From Actinoplanes siamensis (GTDB lineage: Bacteria; Actinomycetota; Actinomycetes; Mycobacteriales; Micromonosporaceae): 64,000 nucleotides of DNA. Position 1 is the stretch's first letter. Each line of letters starts with the position of its first letter. Of this stretch, positions 41,758-49,308 are shown piece after piece. A model generated the notes under the pieces. The model was given only the letters and a program-made list of their open reading frames with translations, had not been told where the DNA came from and did not search any database. The position numbers were made by a program, and so were the translations under genes. The stretch spans positions 20,859 through 84,858 of the forward strand of contig NZ_BOMW01000060.1 in the NCBI RefSeq assembly GCF_016862395.1. Reading direction: 5' to 3'.

Positions 41758-42713
41758 CGGTGTCCGAGCCCTTCGATCAGGTGCGCCACGGCCTCGCGTT
41801 CCATGGCGGTCCGGGTTTCCGCGGTGTAGGAGCCGATGTGCGGGGTGAGCACCGCGTTCGGCAATGCGGCCAGTGGGCCCTGGTACGGCTCCTGGTGGTA
41901 CACGTCCAGGGCGGCCCCGGCCAAGCGCCCGTCGGACAGGGCGGCGTGCAGCGCGCTCTCGTCGATCAGCGAGCCGCGCGAGGTGTTCACCAGCAGCGCC
42001 CCGGCCGGCATCAGCCTCAGCTCGGGCTCGCCCAGCAGTGGACGATCGGCCGACGGCGCGTGCAGCAGCACGATCTCGGCGCTGCCGAGCAGCTCGTCGA
42101 AAAGCAGCATGGTCACGTCGTGCGCGCGTCCCCAGGCCGCGCTGGCCGGGCTCGGGTCGCTGGCCACCAGCCGGCAGCCGAACGGGGTCAGCAGGTGGGC
42201 GACGGCCTGCCCGATCCGGCCGAGCCCGACGATGCCGACCGTGCGGCCAGCCAGCGAGCGGCCCAGCAGGCGCGGCCAGCCCCCGGCGTGCACCGCGGCG
42301 TTGAGCTCGTGGACCCGACGCAGCAGAGTGATGATCAGTCCGACGGTGAGTTCCGCGACGGCCTGGACCGGGGCGTCCGGGGTGCGGTACACCTCGATGC
42401 CCCGCGCCCGAGTCGCGTCCAGGTCCACGTTGTCGGTGCCCGACCCGCAGCGGGAGATGCAGCGCAGCCGGGGCAGCCGGGCGAGGACCTCAGCTGTCAG
42501 TGGCTCGTTGCCGGACAGGATGCCGTCGCAGTCCGCGGCCAGCTCGACCACCTCGTCGGCGGTCAGTGTCCGGCCGTGCGGGTTCCGGCGCGCCTCGATT
42601 CCGTGCGCGCCGAAGGCGTCGGCGCCGTCCGGTCCCGATGTCAGGAAGGTGGACGGGGCGAGCAGGACCCGCGGTGCTCCGGTAAGCGCGGGGGAGTGAT
42701 GGGGTATACCCAT
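41754..42713 (-). CDS. D-isomer specific 2-hydroxyacid dehydrogenase
   Basis: NAD-dependent dehydrogenase of 319 residues, phosphoglycerate-dehydrogenase-like. It has TVGIVGLGRIGQAVAHLL for NAD binding and the catalytic trio Arg in LVNTSRGSLID, Glu in DVYHQEPYQG and His in LTPHIGSYT. The N-terminal substrate domain contains ISRCGSGTDNVDL. It lacks the C-terminal ACT domain of serine-pathway enzymes. It heads the reverse operon, coupled to the fusion gene. It may oxidise or reduce a carboxylated sugar or a 2-keto acid used as the acyl group. Confidence 0.92.
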   Translation of the reverse strand: MGIPHHSPALTGAPRVLLAPSTFLTSGPDGADAFGAHGIEARRNPHGRTLTADEVVELAADCDGILSGNEPLTAEVLARLPRLRCISRCGSGTDNVDLDATRARGIEVYRTPDAPVQAVAELTVGLIITLLRRVHELNAAVHAGGWPRLLGRSLAGRTVGIVGLGRIGQAVAHLLTPFGCRLVASDPSPASAAWGRAHDVTMLLFDELLGSAEIVLLHAPSADRPLLGEPELRLMPAGALLVNTSRGSLIDESALHAALSDGRLAGAALDVYHQEPYQGPLAALPNAVLTPHIGSYTAETRTAMEREAVAHLIEGLGHR

Positions 42714-43009
42714 TCTGGTCCAATCGTAATGCCGTGCACATCCGGTGACCGGAATGGCGAATGATGTGGATTGACGTCACCTTGAATGGGTCCGGAAAAA
42801 ATGTCAAGGGCTGGGCGTCGCAGGCGGCACTGAACTGGACATACGTTGAATACTGGAGTTGTCAACGGGCTGGTCGAGCGTTCTTGCACACGCCTTGACA
42901 GCTGCTCGGTCAGCGACGCAATGTCATTCCCGACGCGATATTCCGGTGACGTCCTTCGGGCGTCATTCCGGCCGTTGAAGTGCCATGCCATCGAAGGAGC
43001 AGAACGACC
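42714..43009. promoter_or_regulatory. Divergent promoter region of the biosynthetic cluster
   Basis: These 296 bases, A/T-richer than the surroundings, separate the reverse operon from the dioxygenase operon. On the plus strand TTGACA (42895-42900) and CAATGT (42919-42924) are spaced by 18 bases and could serve the dioxygenase operon. A perfect dyad CGTTGA (42844-42849)/TCAACG (42862-42867) with a 12-base spacer lies upstream and is a candidate activator site. It does not match the published StrR box well. Confidence 0.5.
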
Positions 43010-43855
43010 GTGAGTTCGCTGAACACGCTCGCCATCGACCCGACCCTGCGCCCCGTTCTGCTCGAGCGGGTCATCGCCGAGGATCACCCGCCGCACCAAT
43101 GGCCGGTCGAGCCGATCACCGCGGTCGGCCCGGAGCTGGCCTCGTCGGCGCGCGCGATCGCCAAGTCGCTCGTCGAGGATCCCGGCTACGTGGTGGTCGA
43201 GGTCCCGGGCGCCGATCTGTCCGACGAGCAGCTGATCAGCGCCGCGTGGAACCTGTTCACCGTGTTGTTCACGCCGATGGAGCAGTACAGCGGCGGCGAG
43301 CTGGTCTCCTCGATCCGGGTCACTGCGGCGGCCCGGCCCGGCGTGAGCCAGTACGCGACCTCGCACGCCACTGGCGGCTACCACACCGACGGCACCGAGC
43401 TGGCCGAGCCGCCGCAGGTCACTGGCCTGATGTGTGTCTCGTCGGCTGACTCCGGCGGCGAGACGCTACTGATGGACGGTCGGCGGGTGGTGGCCGAACT
43501 GGCGGCGGCCGACCGCGCCGCGCTCAGCGCGCCGCTGTGGTTCCACTCCGGCGTGGAGGGCGCTGCGGAGCGCCGCCAGCCGGTGATCGACGGCAGCGAG
43601 CTGCGCTACCTGCGCCGGTACATCGTGGAGGGCCACCGGCGGCGGGGCGAGGAGCCGCCGACCGCGGCGCTGGACGCCTGGGACCGGACCACCGAGCGGG
43701 CCGATCTGCAACTGCCGGTGCTGCTGCGTCGCGGGCAGCTGCTGCTCTGGGACAACCGGCGGTTCGTGCACGGACGGAAGCCGTTCACCGAGGGCGAGTC
43801 CCGGCGCTGGCTGGTCCGGATGTACGGGATGTTCCGCAAGCCCGCCGGATTCTGA
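43010..43855 (+). CDS. TauD/TfdA-family Fe(II)/2-oxoglutarate dioxygenase
   Basis: Non-haem iron dioxygenase-type protein of 281 residues. The iron ligands are visible as HTD in GGYHTDGTEL and the distal His in NRRFVHGRKPF, followed by the 2-oxoglutarate-binding Arg region GESRRWLVRMYG. Overall it resembles the clavaminate-synthase-like branch that hydroxylates or cyclises antibiotic precursors. The GTG at 43010 has GAAGGAG ten bases upstream, better than the ATG at 42980. It is the first of three forward genes with an aldolase and an aminotransferase. A hydroxylation or desaturation of the amino-acid or cyclitol part is likely. Confidence 0.9.
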   Translation: MSSLNTLAIDPTLRPVLLERVIAEDHPPHQWPVEPITAVGPELASSARAIAKSLVEDPGYVVVEVPGADLSDEQLISAAWNLFTVLFTPMEQYSGGELVSSIRVTAAARPGVSQYATSHATGGYHTDGTELAEPPQVTGLMCVSSADSGGETLLMDGRRVVAELAAADRAALSAPLWFHSGVEGAAERRQPVIDGSELRYLRRYIVEGHRRRGEEPPTAALDAWDRTTERADLQLPVLLRRGQLLLWDNRRFVHGRKPFTEGESRRWLVRMYGMFRKPAGF

Positions 43856-43905
43856 CCCGGCCGGCGCCACCGCATGCCCGCCGCCCCTGCCTCAAGGGAG
43901 TCCCG

Positions 43906-44604
43906 ATGTCACCTGCCCCTTTTCGGCCCGACGAGGATCTGGTCCGGGAATTCCTCCGGTACGCCCGTTTCCTGGTGGACCGGGGCTACGTCTGCAACAC
44001 GCTCGGCAACATCGCTCTGCGGGCCGGTCCGGCCGGTTCGACCTCGGGCGAGCACGTCTACACCAAGCATCGCGGCGTCTCATTGGAGGAGATGACCGCG
44101 GCCAACGTAGTCGTCACCGATCTCGCCGGTGAGCTGGTGCACGGCGCCGTGCCGACCAGCGTCGGGCACCAGATGAACCGTCGGATCCTGCAACTGCGGC
44201 CGGACGTCAACTGCGTGATGCACGTGCACATCGATCACGTGATCGGGTACTTCTCGGTGCTCGACGACCTGCCGTTCGAGCTCGTCTCGGCCGACGCGGC
44301 GCTGGTGCTGCAGAGGCCGGTCGAGGTGCTGGCACCGAGAGTGAACATCGAGTCCGACGTCATGCTGATCGAGTCGTTCGTCGACGCGACCAACTGCATC
44401 GTGATGCCCAACCACGGGGTCACCACGATGGGGCGGTCGGCGTCGGAGGCGTACCACCGGATGACCACGCTCGCCGCCGAGGTGGCCCGGATCATCACCG
44501 CCGGGCAGGTCGCCGGTCTCTGGAACCGCAAGATCAATTACGTCAGTGCCGAGGAGACGGCCGAGATGTACGCGGCGGGGAAGTCGGTCATCTATGGCGG
44601 CTGA
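43906..44604 (+). CDS. Class II aldolase/adducin-family protein
   Basis: Zinc-dependent aldolase or epimerase-like protein of 232 residues, of the fuculose-phosphate-aldolase/ribulose-phosphate-epimerase fold. Metal-binding histidines lie in VMHVHIDHVIGYF and the NHGV motif is in VMPNHGVTTMG; GNIALR near residue 35 corresponds to the phosphate-binding GN-S-R loop. The general-acid/base position is not assignable. AAGGGAG precedes the ATG at 43906. It overlaps the aminotransferase start by 11 bases, so the two probably act on the same intermediate, for example making and then aminating a keto compound. Confidence 0.9.
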   Translation: MSPAPFRPDEDLVREFLRYARFLVDRGYVCNTLGNIALRAGPAGSTSGEHVYTKHRGVSLEEMTAANVVVTDLAGELVHGAVPTSVGHQMNRRILQLRPDVNCVMHVHIDHVIGYFSVLDDLPFELVSADAALVLQRPVEVLAPRVNIESDVMLIESFVDATNCIVMPNHGVTTMGRSASEAYHRMTTLAAEVARIITAGQVAGLWNRKINYVSAEETAEMYAAGKSVIYGG

Positions 44605-45700
44605 CCGGTTCCTCAAGCGGGCGCTCGCGGTTGATCGGGTCCACCGGTGGCCGGCCCCGACCGGTCGGTGCAAAAAGATCCGGCTGGACCTGAACGAGAA
44701 CGGCGCTCCGCTCGACGAGCAGTTGGGTGAGCTGCTGGGATCTTCGAACAACTTCCTCGTCGGCGGCTATCCGGAGTACGACGACCTGCTCGACCGCCTG
44801 ACCGAGTACACCGGCCGGCCGCAGCCGGAGATCACCCTGACCAACGGCGCCGACCAGGCGATCGACCTGGTCCTGCGACTGTTGTTCGGCCCCGGCGACA
44901 CGGTCGTGGTGCCCTCGCCGGTCTTCTCGTACTACTACCATGTCCTCGACCTGGCCTCGGTCGACACGGTCACGCCGCTGTTCCGGCGCGATGGTCAGGA
45001 ATTCGCCTTCCCGCTGGACGAGACGCTGCGCCCCCTGGCCGGGGCGGACGGGTTGGTCCTGTGCCACCCGAACAACCCGCTGGGCGCTGCCGTGCCCGCG
45101 GCGACGCTGACCACGCTGATCGAGCGCACCGCGGAACTGCGCATCCCGTGCATCGTCGACGAGGCGTACTTCGAGTACTGCGGCAGCACCGTCGCGCACC
45201 TGCTGTCGGAGCACCCACAGCTGATCGTGATCCGCTCGTTCTCGAAGTTCTTCGGGCTGGCCGGCCTACGCCTGGGGTACGTGCTGGCCGCGCCGTCGAT
45301 CTCCGCGGACCTGCTCAAGATGCGCGGCCCGTGGGACGTCAACCACGTCGCGGTGCAGGCGGCCGAGGTCTGCCTGCGCCGCCGGGACGCATTCTTCGAG
45401 AGCGCCCGGCGGCTGGGGCGGAACAAGGCGGCGCTGCTGGAATTCCTCCGCCGGCACGCCGTCGACGTCGCCGACACCAGCACGAACTTCCTGCTGCTGC
45501 CGCGGCGCGGCGACGCCGACCTGCGCGCGCACTTCGACGGGTTCGACATCCTGGCGTCCGATCTCACCGGCTATCCGCACAGCGGGGGCCTGCTGGACGG
45601 GATGACCCGGATCGCGGTTGCCGACACCGAGGACATGCCGGCTTTGGCCTCGGCGCTGGCCGGGTACTACGGCATCACCGGGGGCGGGTCGTTCCGATGA
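44594..45700 (+). CDS. Aminotransferase class I/II, HisC-like
   Basis: PLP-dependent aminotransferase of 368 residues resembling histidinol-phosphate aminotransferases and threonine-phosphate decarboxylases. It has LDLNENGAPL at the N-terminus, TNGADQAIDLVLR for PLP phosphate, CHPNNPLG, the Asp/Tyr in IVDEAYFEY and the PLP Lys in RSFSKFFGLAGLRLGY. I chose the ATG at 44594, inside the aldolase end. Primary histidine biosynthesis is unlikely in this setting; it more likely introduces the amine of an unusual amino acid or amino sugar. It ends four bases before the convergent regulator gene. Confidence 0.9.
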   Translation: MAADRFLKRALAVDRVHRWPAPTGRCKKIRLDLNENGAPLDEQLGELLGSSNNFLVGGYPEYDDLLDRLTEYTGRPQPEITLTNGADQAIDLVLRLLFGPGDTVVVPSPVFSYYYHVLDLASVDTVTPLFRRDGQEFAFPLDETLRPLAGADGLVLCHPNNPLGAAVPAATLTTLIERTAELRIPCIVDEAYFEYCGSTVAHLLSEHPQLIVIRSFSKFFGLAGLRLGYVLAAPSISADLLKMRGPWDVNHVAVQAAEVCLRRRDAFFESARRLGRNKAALLEFLRRHAVDVADTSTNFLLLPRRGDADLRAHFDGFDILASDLTGYPHSGGLLDGMTRIAVADTEDMPALASALAGYYGITGGGSFR

Positions 45701-45704
45701 CCGG

Positions 45705-46688
45705 TCAGGCGCACTCGCTGAGCCGGTCCATCTCGTCGGCCAACGTGGACCAGACCTGGGCGCACTGCCGGGCGATCTGGGCGATGATGATCCCGCAGTG
45801 CGGGGGCACCCGGTGCACCACCTCGGGCAGCCCGGACACCCGGGGGATGCCGCTGTTGAGCCACATCAGAATGCTGCGCCCGGCCTCCGTGTAACGCAAC
45901 GACGGATCCCGGCGCAGGCCGTCCAGCAGCGACTCGACGTCGGCGGCGTCCCGGCACTGGGCGGGGAAGCCGCGGCCGGGCGGGGCCAGCTTGACCGGAG
46001 CGTCCATCGGCCGGCTCGGTGTGGCCGACCGCCTGGCCGGCACCGGGTCGGTGCCGGCCAGGATCCGGGCCCGGACGTCGCGCGCCGTGCCGACCGACAC
46101 GCCCGCCTGCGCGGCGACCTTGCGCAGCGGGGTGGCCGGATCAGCCTTGATCACCTCGCCGGCGAGCCTCCGGCCCTCGGCGGTCGTCAGCGGTCGGGAG
46201 CGGCCGTCCTGGCCGAGCCGGACCGGTTGGGCACGCGCCGCGGTCTGGCGGCGGATGGTGGCCACCGTCCGGGCCGACAGGCCGGTGGTGGCCGCGATCG
46301 AGCGGTCCGACTGCTCCGGGTGCGCGGCCAGGATGCGGGCGGCGGCGGTGCGCCGGTCGGTGCGCGACAGCGGCAGACCGTGCCGTACGTTCATCCGCAC
46401 CGCGAGTTGGAAGGCCTCCGCCTCGGTGCCGTGGAAGAACCGCACCTCGACGGTGTCGCGGCCGTTGCGGCGGGCGGCGCTGATCCGGTGCATGCCGTCG
46501 ACCAGCGTCATGCTCGCCCGGTGCACGAGCACCGCGGGCAGCTTCTCGTCGAGCTCGGCCAGGGTCCGTACGTGGTTCTCGTCCACTCCTTTCAAACGCG
46601 GGGAGTCGGCGATTCTAATGCTTTCGATCGATACGTCAATCGCTTCTTCGTCAAGCCCAGGAATTCCTTCGGTTGGACCGTGTTGCAT
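45705..46688 (-). CDS. StrR-like pathway-specific regulator (ParB-type DNA-binding)
   Basis: Regulator of 327 residues resembling StrR, the activator of streptomycin biosynthesis, and its relatives in other aminoglycoside and glycopeptide clusters. The N-terminal ParB-like domain (residues ~15-115) contains VDENHVRTLAELDEKLPAVL, LVDGMHRISAARRNGRD and VRFFHGTEAEAFQLAVRMNV. A helix-turn-helix follows (DRSIAATTGLSARTVATIRRQ), then a second one near 190-210 (PLRKVAAQAGVSVGTARDV). GGGGAG precedes the ATG. It converges on the aminotransferase gene and marks the right border of the cluster. StrR-type control is itself good evidence that the cluster is biosynthetic. Confidence 0.88.
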   Translation of the reverse strand: MQHGPTEGIPGLDEEAIDVSIESIRIADSPRLKGVDENHVRTLAELDEKLPAVLVHRASMTLVDGMHRISAARRNGRDTVEVRFFHGTEAEAFQLAVRMNVRHGLPLSRTDRRTAAARILAAHPEQSDRSIAATTGLSARTVATIRRQTAARAQPVRLGQDGRSRPLTTAEGRRLAGEVIKADPATPLRKVAAQAGVSVGTARDVRARILAGTDPVPARRSATPSRPMDAPVKLAPPGRGFPAQCRDAADVESLLDGLRRDPSLRYTEAGRSILMWLNSGIPRVSGLPEVVHRVPPHCGIIIAQIARQCAQVWSTLADEMDRLSECA

Positions 46689-46736
46689 GCGTTCTCCCCG
46701 CGCGAATGTCGTGCGATTTCGCCTATCGCCCGACGG

Positions 46737-46766
46737 ATGCTACCTGCCTCGCGGTTGCCGGTTCAA
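46737..46766 (-). promoter_or_regulatory. Promoter candidate of the StrR-like regulator
   Basis: On the minus strand TTGAAC (46761-46766) and TAGCAT (46737-46742) are spaced by 18 bases, leaving a leader of about 48 bases before the ATG at 46688. Confidence 0.4.
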
Positions 46767-47060
46767 GGTCATTCGTGTCCGAAATGCATCGATGCTGGTC
46801 GGTGCCGCGATCTCGATCGGAGATGCTCGTGGCGGCATCCGTCAATCCCTCTGACCTGCACTGTTGCTCTGTGAAAGCGCTCTCCGATATGATCGCGCGC
46901 GCCTCCAAGATCAAGTAGCGATGTGATCCGACAAAAAGCGAGAAGTGCCACGTCGCGGCCGGTTCCGCAACTTCGGCGACCATTTACGGGTTCCTAATGG
47001 TTGTTACGGATGGATCGGCGGTGTAGGTTTGGTGAGTACCGTCAACTCTTTCCCGGGCCG

Positions 47061-47084
47061 GCGGTATGGTGAGCGGTATGGTGA
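47061..47084 (+). repeat. Perfect tandem repeat, 2 x 12 bp
   Basis: GCGGTATGGTGA occurs twice head-to-tail (47061-47072 and 47073-47084). It lies in the non-coding region between the StrR-like gene and the dipeptidase gene. It could be a binding site for a dimeric regulator or a slippage product. Confidence 0.7.
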
Positions 47085-47215
47085 CGGGAAGTTGCTCGGA
47101 TCATCCATACCAGGGCTCTTCGTTATTCGTCCGCGCCAGGGAATGTCGCGCCCGGCCGCTTGCGCGGCGGCGCCGTTGTCCCCGGTGCGCACCGCGCCTT
47201 TGCCCGGTGTCCGCC

Positions 47216-47480
47216 CGGTGATCCAAGCGAACCAGTGGCCGTGCCGACAACGGTCGGCAGATCGAAACTGACCACGATGCCGCTGACCCTCGACCACTGT
47301 TCCTGGCCGACCGGCATACCCGAGGAACGTGCGTCGTACCGGTTGTGCGCCCAGGCGCGATGGTCGGCGTACGTCCGCTGCCGCCGCGCCAGCACGTCGA
47401 TGACCGCCAGGACCCGGGAAGCTGGTCCGCGACCACGCCGGTGATACGCGAGGCGACCGGGCGGACCACGGGGTCCGCCG
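47216..47480 (-). pseudogene. Possible decayed reading frame of unknown family
   Basis: On the minus strand one frame reads SRVLAVIDVLARRQRTYADH and continues to QEQWSRVSGIVVSFDLP. The preceding ~45 bases in another frame read RPVASRITGVVADQLPG. Codon use and residue pattern look protein-like, but there is no start or stop matching a gene, and a frameshift is needed. I do not recognise the family. It may be a remnant or chance. Confidence 0.25.
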
Positions 47481-47555
47481 CTGACACGGCACGGTGCGAC
47501 GCGCGTCGTCCCCGACAGCCCGCGAAGGCTGTCGGGGACATGGTTCTCTACGGCG

Positions 47556-48356
47556 TCACAGGGACGAGAGCGCGACCGGGAAGTCGAAGTAGGTGTCCGG
47601 GTACGGCTCGTTGTTCAGGGTGTAATGCCACCACTCGAGGTCGAAGTTGGTGAAGCCGGCGTTCGTCATGATGGTTTTCAGCAGGAGCCGGTTCGCGTGG
47701 CGTGCGCCCGTGATCCGCGGGTCCAGCGTGTTGGCCAGCGTGTCGAAGCAGTCGTATCCGGTTCCCATGTCGATCGAGTTGTCGGGGAAGCGCCGCCCGG
47801 CCGGTGCTGTGCACGCCGTCAGGGGCTGCCCCGGCCGGTAGGCCGGCTGCGGCTTCGGCGGTAGCTTGACCAGCGTGAGGTCCAGGGTGCTTCCGCGGCT
47901 GTGTCCGGAACGGCTGGCGATGTAGCCCTGCTCGAACAGCAGGGACTTGTCCAGCGTGGGGTAGAACTCGGCCTTCATGCTCTGATCGTCGAGGTCCTCG
48001 GCCCAGGCGATGAAGTGGTCGACGGCTCGCTGCGGCCGGTAGCAGTCGTAGACCTTCAGCGTGTAGCCGCGCTTCAGCGCCGCGGCCTGCGCCGCGTTCA
48101 GTGCGGCGGCGGCCTGCTTGGTGAGAACGCACAGCGGCTCGGCGTAACCGTTGATCGGACGCCCGATGAAGTTGTGGGCCGTGGCGTAGCGGATGTCGTG
48201 GAGGATCGACGGGTTCGTCAGCGAGACGGCGACGAACCCGGAGGCAGCCACCGGGTCGGTGGCTGAGCGGTGACTGGCGGCCTGGGCCGGTGCGGCGAGG
48301 GCAGAAGCCATTGCGGTGACGCAGGCGATCACCGCGACGGCGCGCTTCATCATCAT
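47556..48356 (-). CDS. Secreted VanX-like D-Ala-D-Ala dipeptidase (M15D)
   Basis: Zinc D,D-dipeptidase of 266 residues, exported. A signal peptide of about 26 residues (KRAVAVIACVTAMASALAAP, cleavage near AQA) precedes the M15D domain, which has VYDCYRPQRAVDHFIAW, the zinc and catalytic motif HSRGSTLDLTL and the EWWH motif with the final ligands. The enzyme hydrolyses D-Ala-D-Ala; cytoplasmic VanX gives glycopeptide resistance, whereas secreted forms such as this more likely recycle or scavenge peptidoglycan dipeptides. The ATG cluster at 48350-48356 fits the signal peptide; upstream residues are artefacts. No vanH or vanA gene is nearby. Confidence 0.88.
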   Translation of the reverse strand: MMMKRAVAVIACVTAMASALAAPAQAASHRSATDPVAASGFVAVSLTNPSILHDIRYATAHNFIGRPINGYAEPLCVLTKQAAAALNAAQAAALKRGYTLKVYDCYRPQRAVDHFIAWAEDLDDQSMKAEFYPTLDKSLLFEQGYIASRSGHSRGSTLDLTLVKLPPKPQPAYRPGQPLTACTAPAGRRFPDNSIDMGTGYDCFDTLANTLDPRITGARHANRLLLKTIMTNAGFTNFDLEWWHYTLNNEPYPDTYFDFPVALSSL

Positions 48357-48528
48357 GGCAGTCTTCTTATCAGTGTCGAAGCGTCGATATCGATCCCGGC
48401 GGGCCGGTACCACCCGATTGCCCGGAAAGCCGGTTTCCCGGCGTCCGCCGCGCCGTTCGACCCGACCGGGTCAGGCATCCGTTCGGGCCGCCGTCCGATC
48501 ACCACCCGGCCCTGCGGATTCGTGGCCG

Positions 48529-48620
48529 GCGGTGGCGCACGGTCTGCGTACTCCGCTGGCCGGGTTGCGCGCGACGACCGAGGCGCTCAGGACGGGGTGG
48601 TCGCCGATCCGGCGCGGGTC
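48529..48620 (+). pseudogene. Histidine-kinase (HisKA) remnant
   Basis: The frame reads AVAHGLRTPLAGLRATTEAL, the phosphoacceptor H-box of sensor histidine kinases with the usual Glu after His changed to Gly. After a one-base shift the sequence continues DGVVADPARV, which is also typical of HisKA helix 2. No other kinase parts remain. It is a relic lying upstream of the cupin gene. Confidence 0.5.
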
Positions 48621-48679
48621 CGCCCAAGGCGGTCCGCCTGTGGGGTGCTGCGCGTGGTCAGCGGCGTTAGGCTCTGATC

Positions 48680-49159
48680 ATGACGTATCCGCCGCCGCTG
48701 TATCACGGGGAGACGGGCGAGGTCCGCGCCACCTACCGGCCCGCCGACAGCGAGCCCGAGCTCGTCTATCCGAACGGCACGAAGGTGCACTATCTGTCCT
48801 CCGGGGCGTCGACCGGTGGGCTGTTCGGGATGTATCGCTGGGCGTGCGGGCCCGGTGTCACCGGCCCCGATCCGCACTTCCACCGCAGCATCGCCGAGTC
48901 GTTCTACATCCTCAACGGCGTGATGAGCATCTACGACGGCGCCCGCTGGATCGAGGCGGAGCCCGGCGACTGGGTGCACGTGCCGGCCGGTGGGATCCAC
49001 GCCTTCAAGAACCGCTCCGGTGAGCCGGCCTCGATGCTGCTGCACTTCGCGCCGGGCGCGCCCCGGGAGGGGTATTTCGAGGGACTGGCCCGGATCGGCG
49101 AGATGAGCGACGAGGAGAAGGCGGCGTTCTACCTCGAGCACGACAACATCTGGTTGTGA
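48680..49159 (+). CDS. Cupin-domain protein
   Basis: Single-domain cupin of 159 residues. The first cupin motif is seen in PHFHRSIAESFYILNGVMSIYDG (two His, Glu, and a second-strand Gly) and the second in PGDWVHVPAGGIHAFKN (His). These would bind a metal such as Fe or Mn. The C-terminal helix with REGYFEGLARIGEMSDEEKAAF is typical of quercetinase-like or sugar-related cupins of unknown substrate. The gene is monocistronic. Role unknown. Confidence 0.9.
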   Translation: MTYPPPLYHGETGEVRATYRPADSEPELVYPNGTKVHYLSSGASTGGLFGMYRWACGPGVTGPDPHFHRSIAESFYILNGVMSIYDGARWIEAEPGDWVHVPAGGIHAFKNRSGEPASMLLHFAPGAPREGYFEGLARIGEMSDEEKAAFYLEHDNIWL

Positions 49160-49308
49160 GGGCGCGGAAGCCGGAGCGCGCAGACCGCGGACCGGGCCGC
49201 GTCCGCATCTCGGGAGACCCGAAGCCCTGGCCGCGGGATTCGCCGCGTGGAGCGAGCCGGGGCAGGTAGTAATACGTTCTGATCCGGTGCGCCGGTGGAC
49301 CGTCCCGG

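Larger units (their letters stand above)
46767..47555. other. Long intergenic region, mostly unassigned
   Basis: About 790 bases without a convincing intact gene; the short frames here have no family resemblance. Base composition drops at about 46840-47050 compared with the clusters on either side. It contains a 12-bp tandem repeat (47061-47084) and a possible decayed reading frame (47216-47480), annotated separately. Confidence 0.5.

Noticed and set aside
43010..46688. Phosphonate or clavam pathway, suggested by the dioxygenase, aldolase and HisC-like aminotransferase
   Set aside because: No PEP mutase, phosphonopyruvate decarboxylase or beta-lactam synthetase is present, so neither pathway is supported.
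46689..47100. Small open frames of 81-108 codons upstream of the regulator
   Set aside because: They lack ribosome-binding sites, family resemblance and normal codon pattern, and overlap each other on both strands.
47556..48356. Glycopeptide-resistance operon
   Set aside because: No vanH, vanA or intact vanRS is nearby, and the dipeptidase has a signal peptide, unlike cytoplasmic resistance-type VanX.
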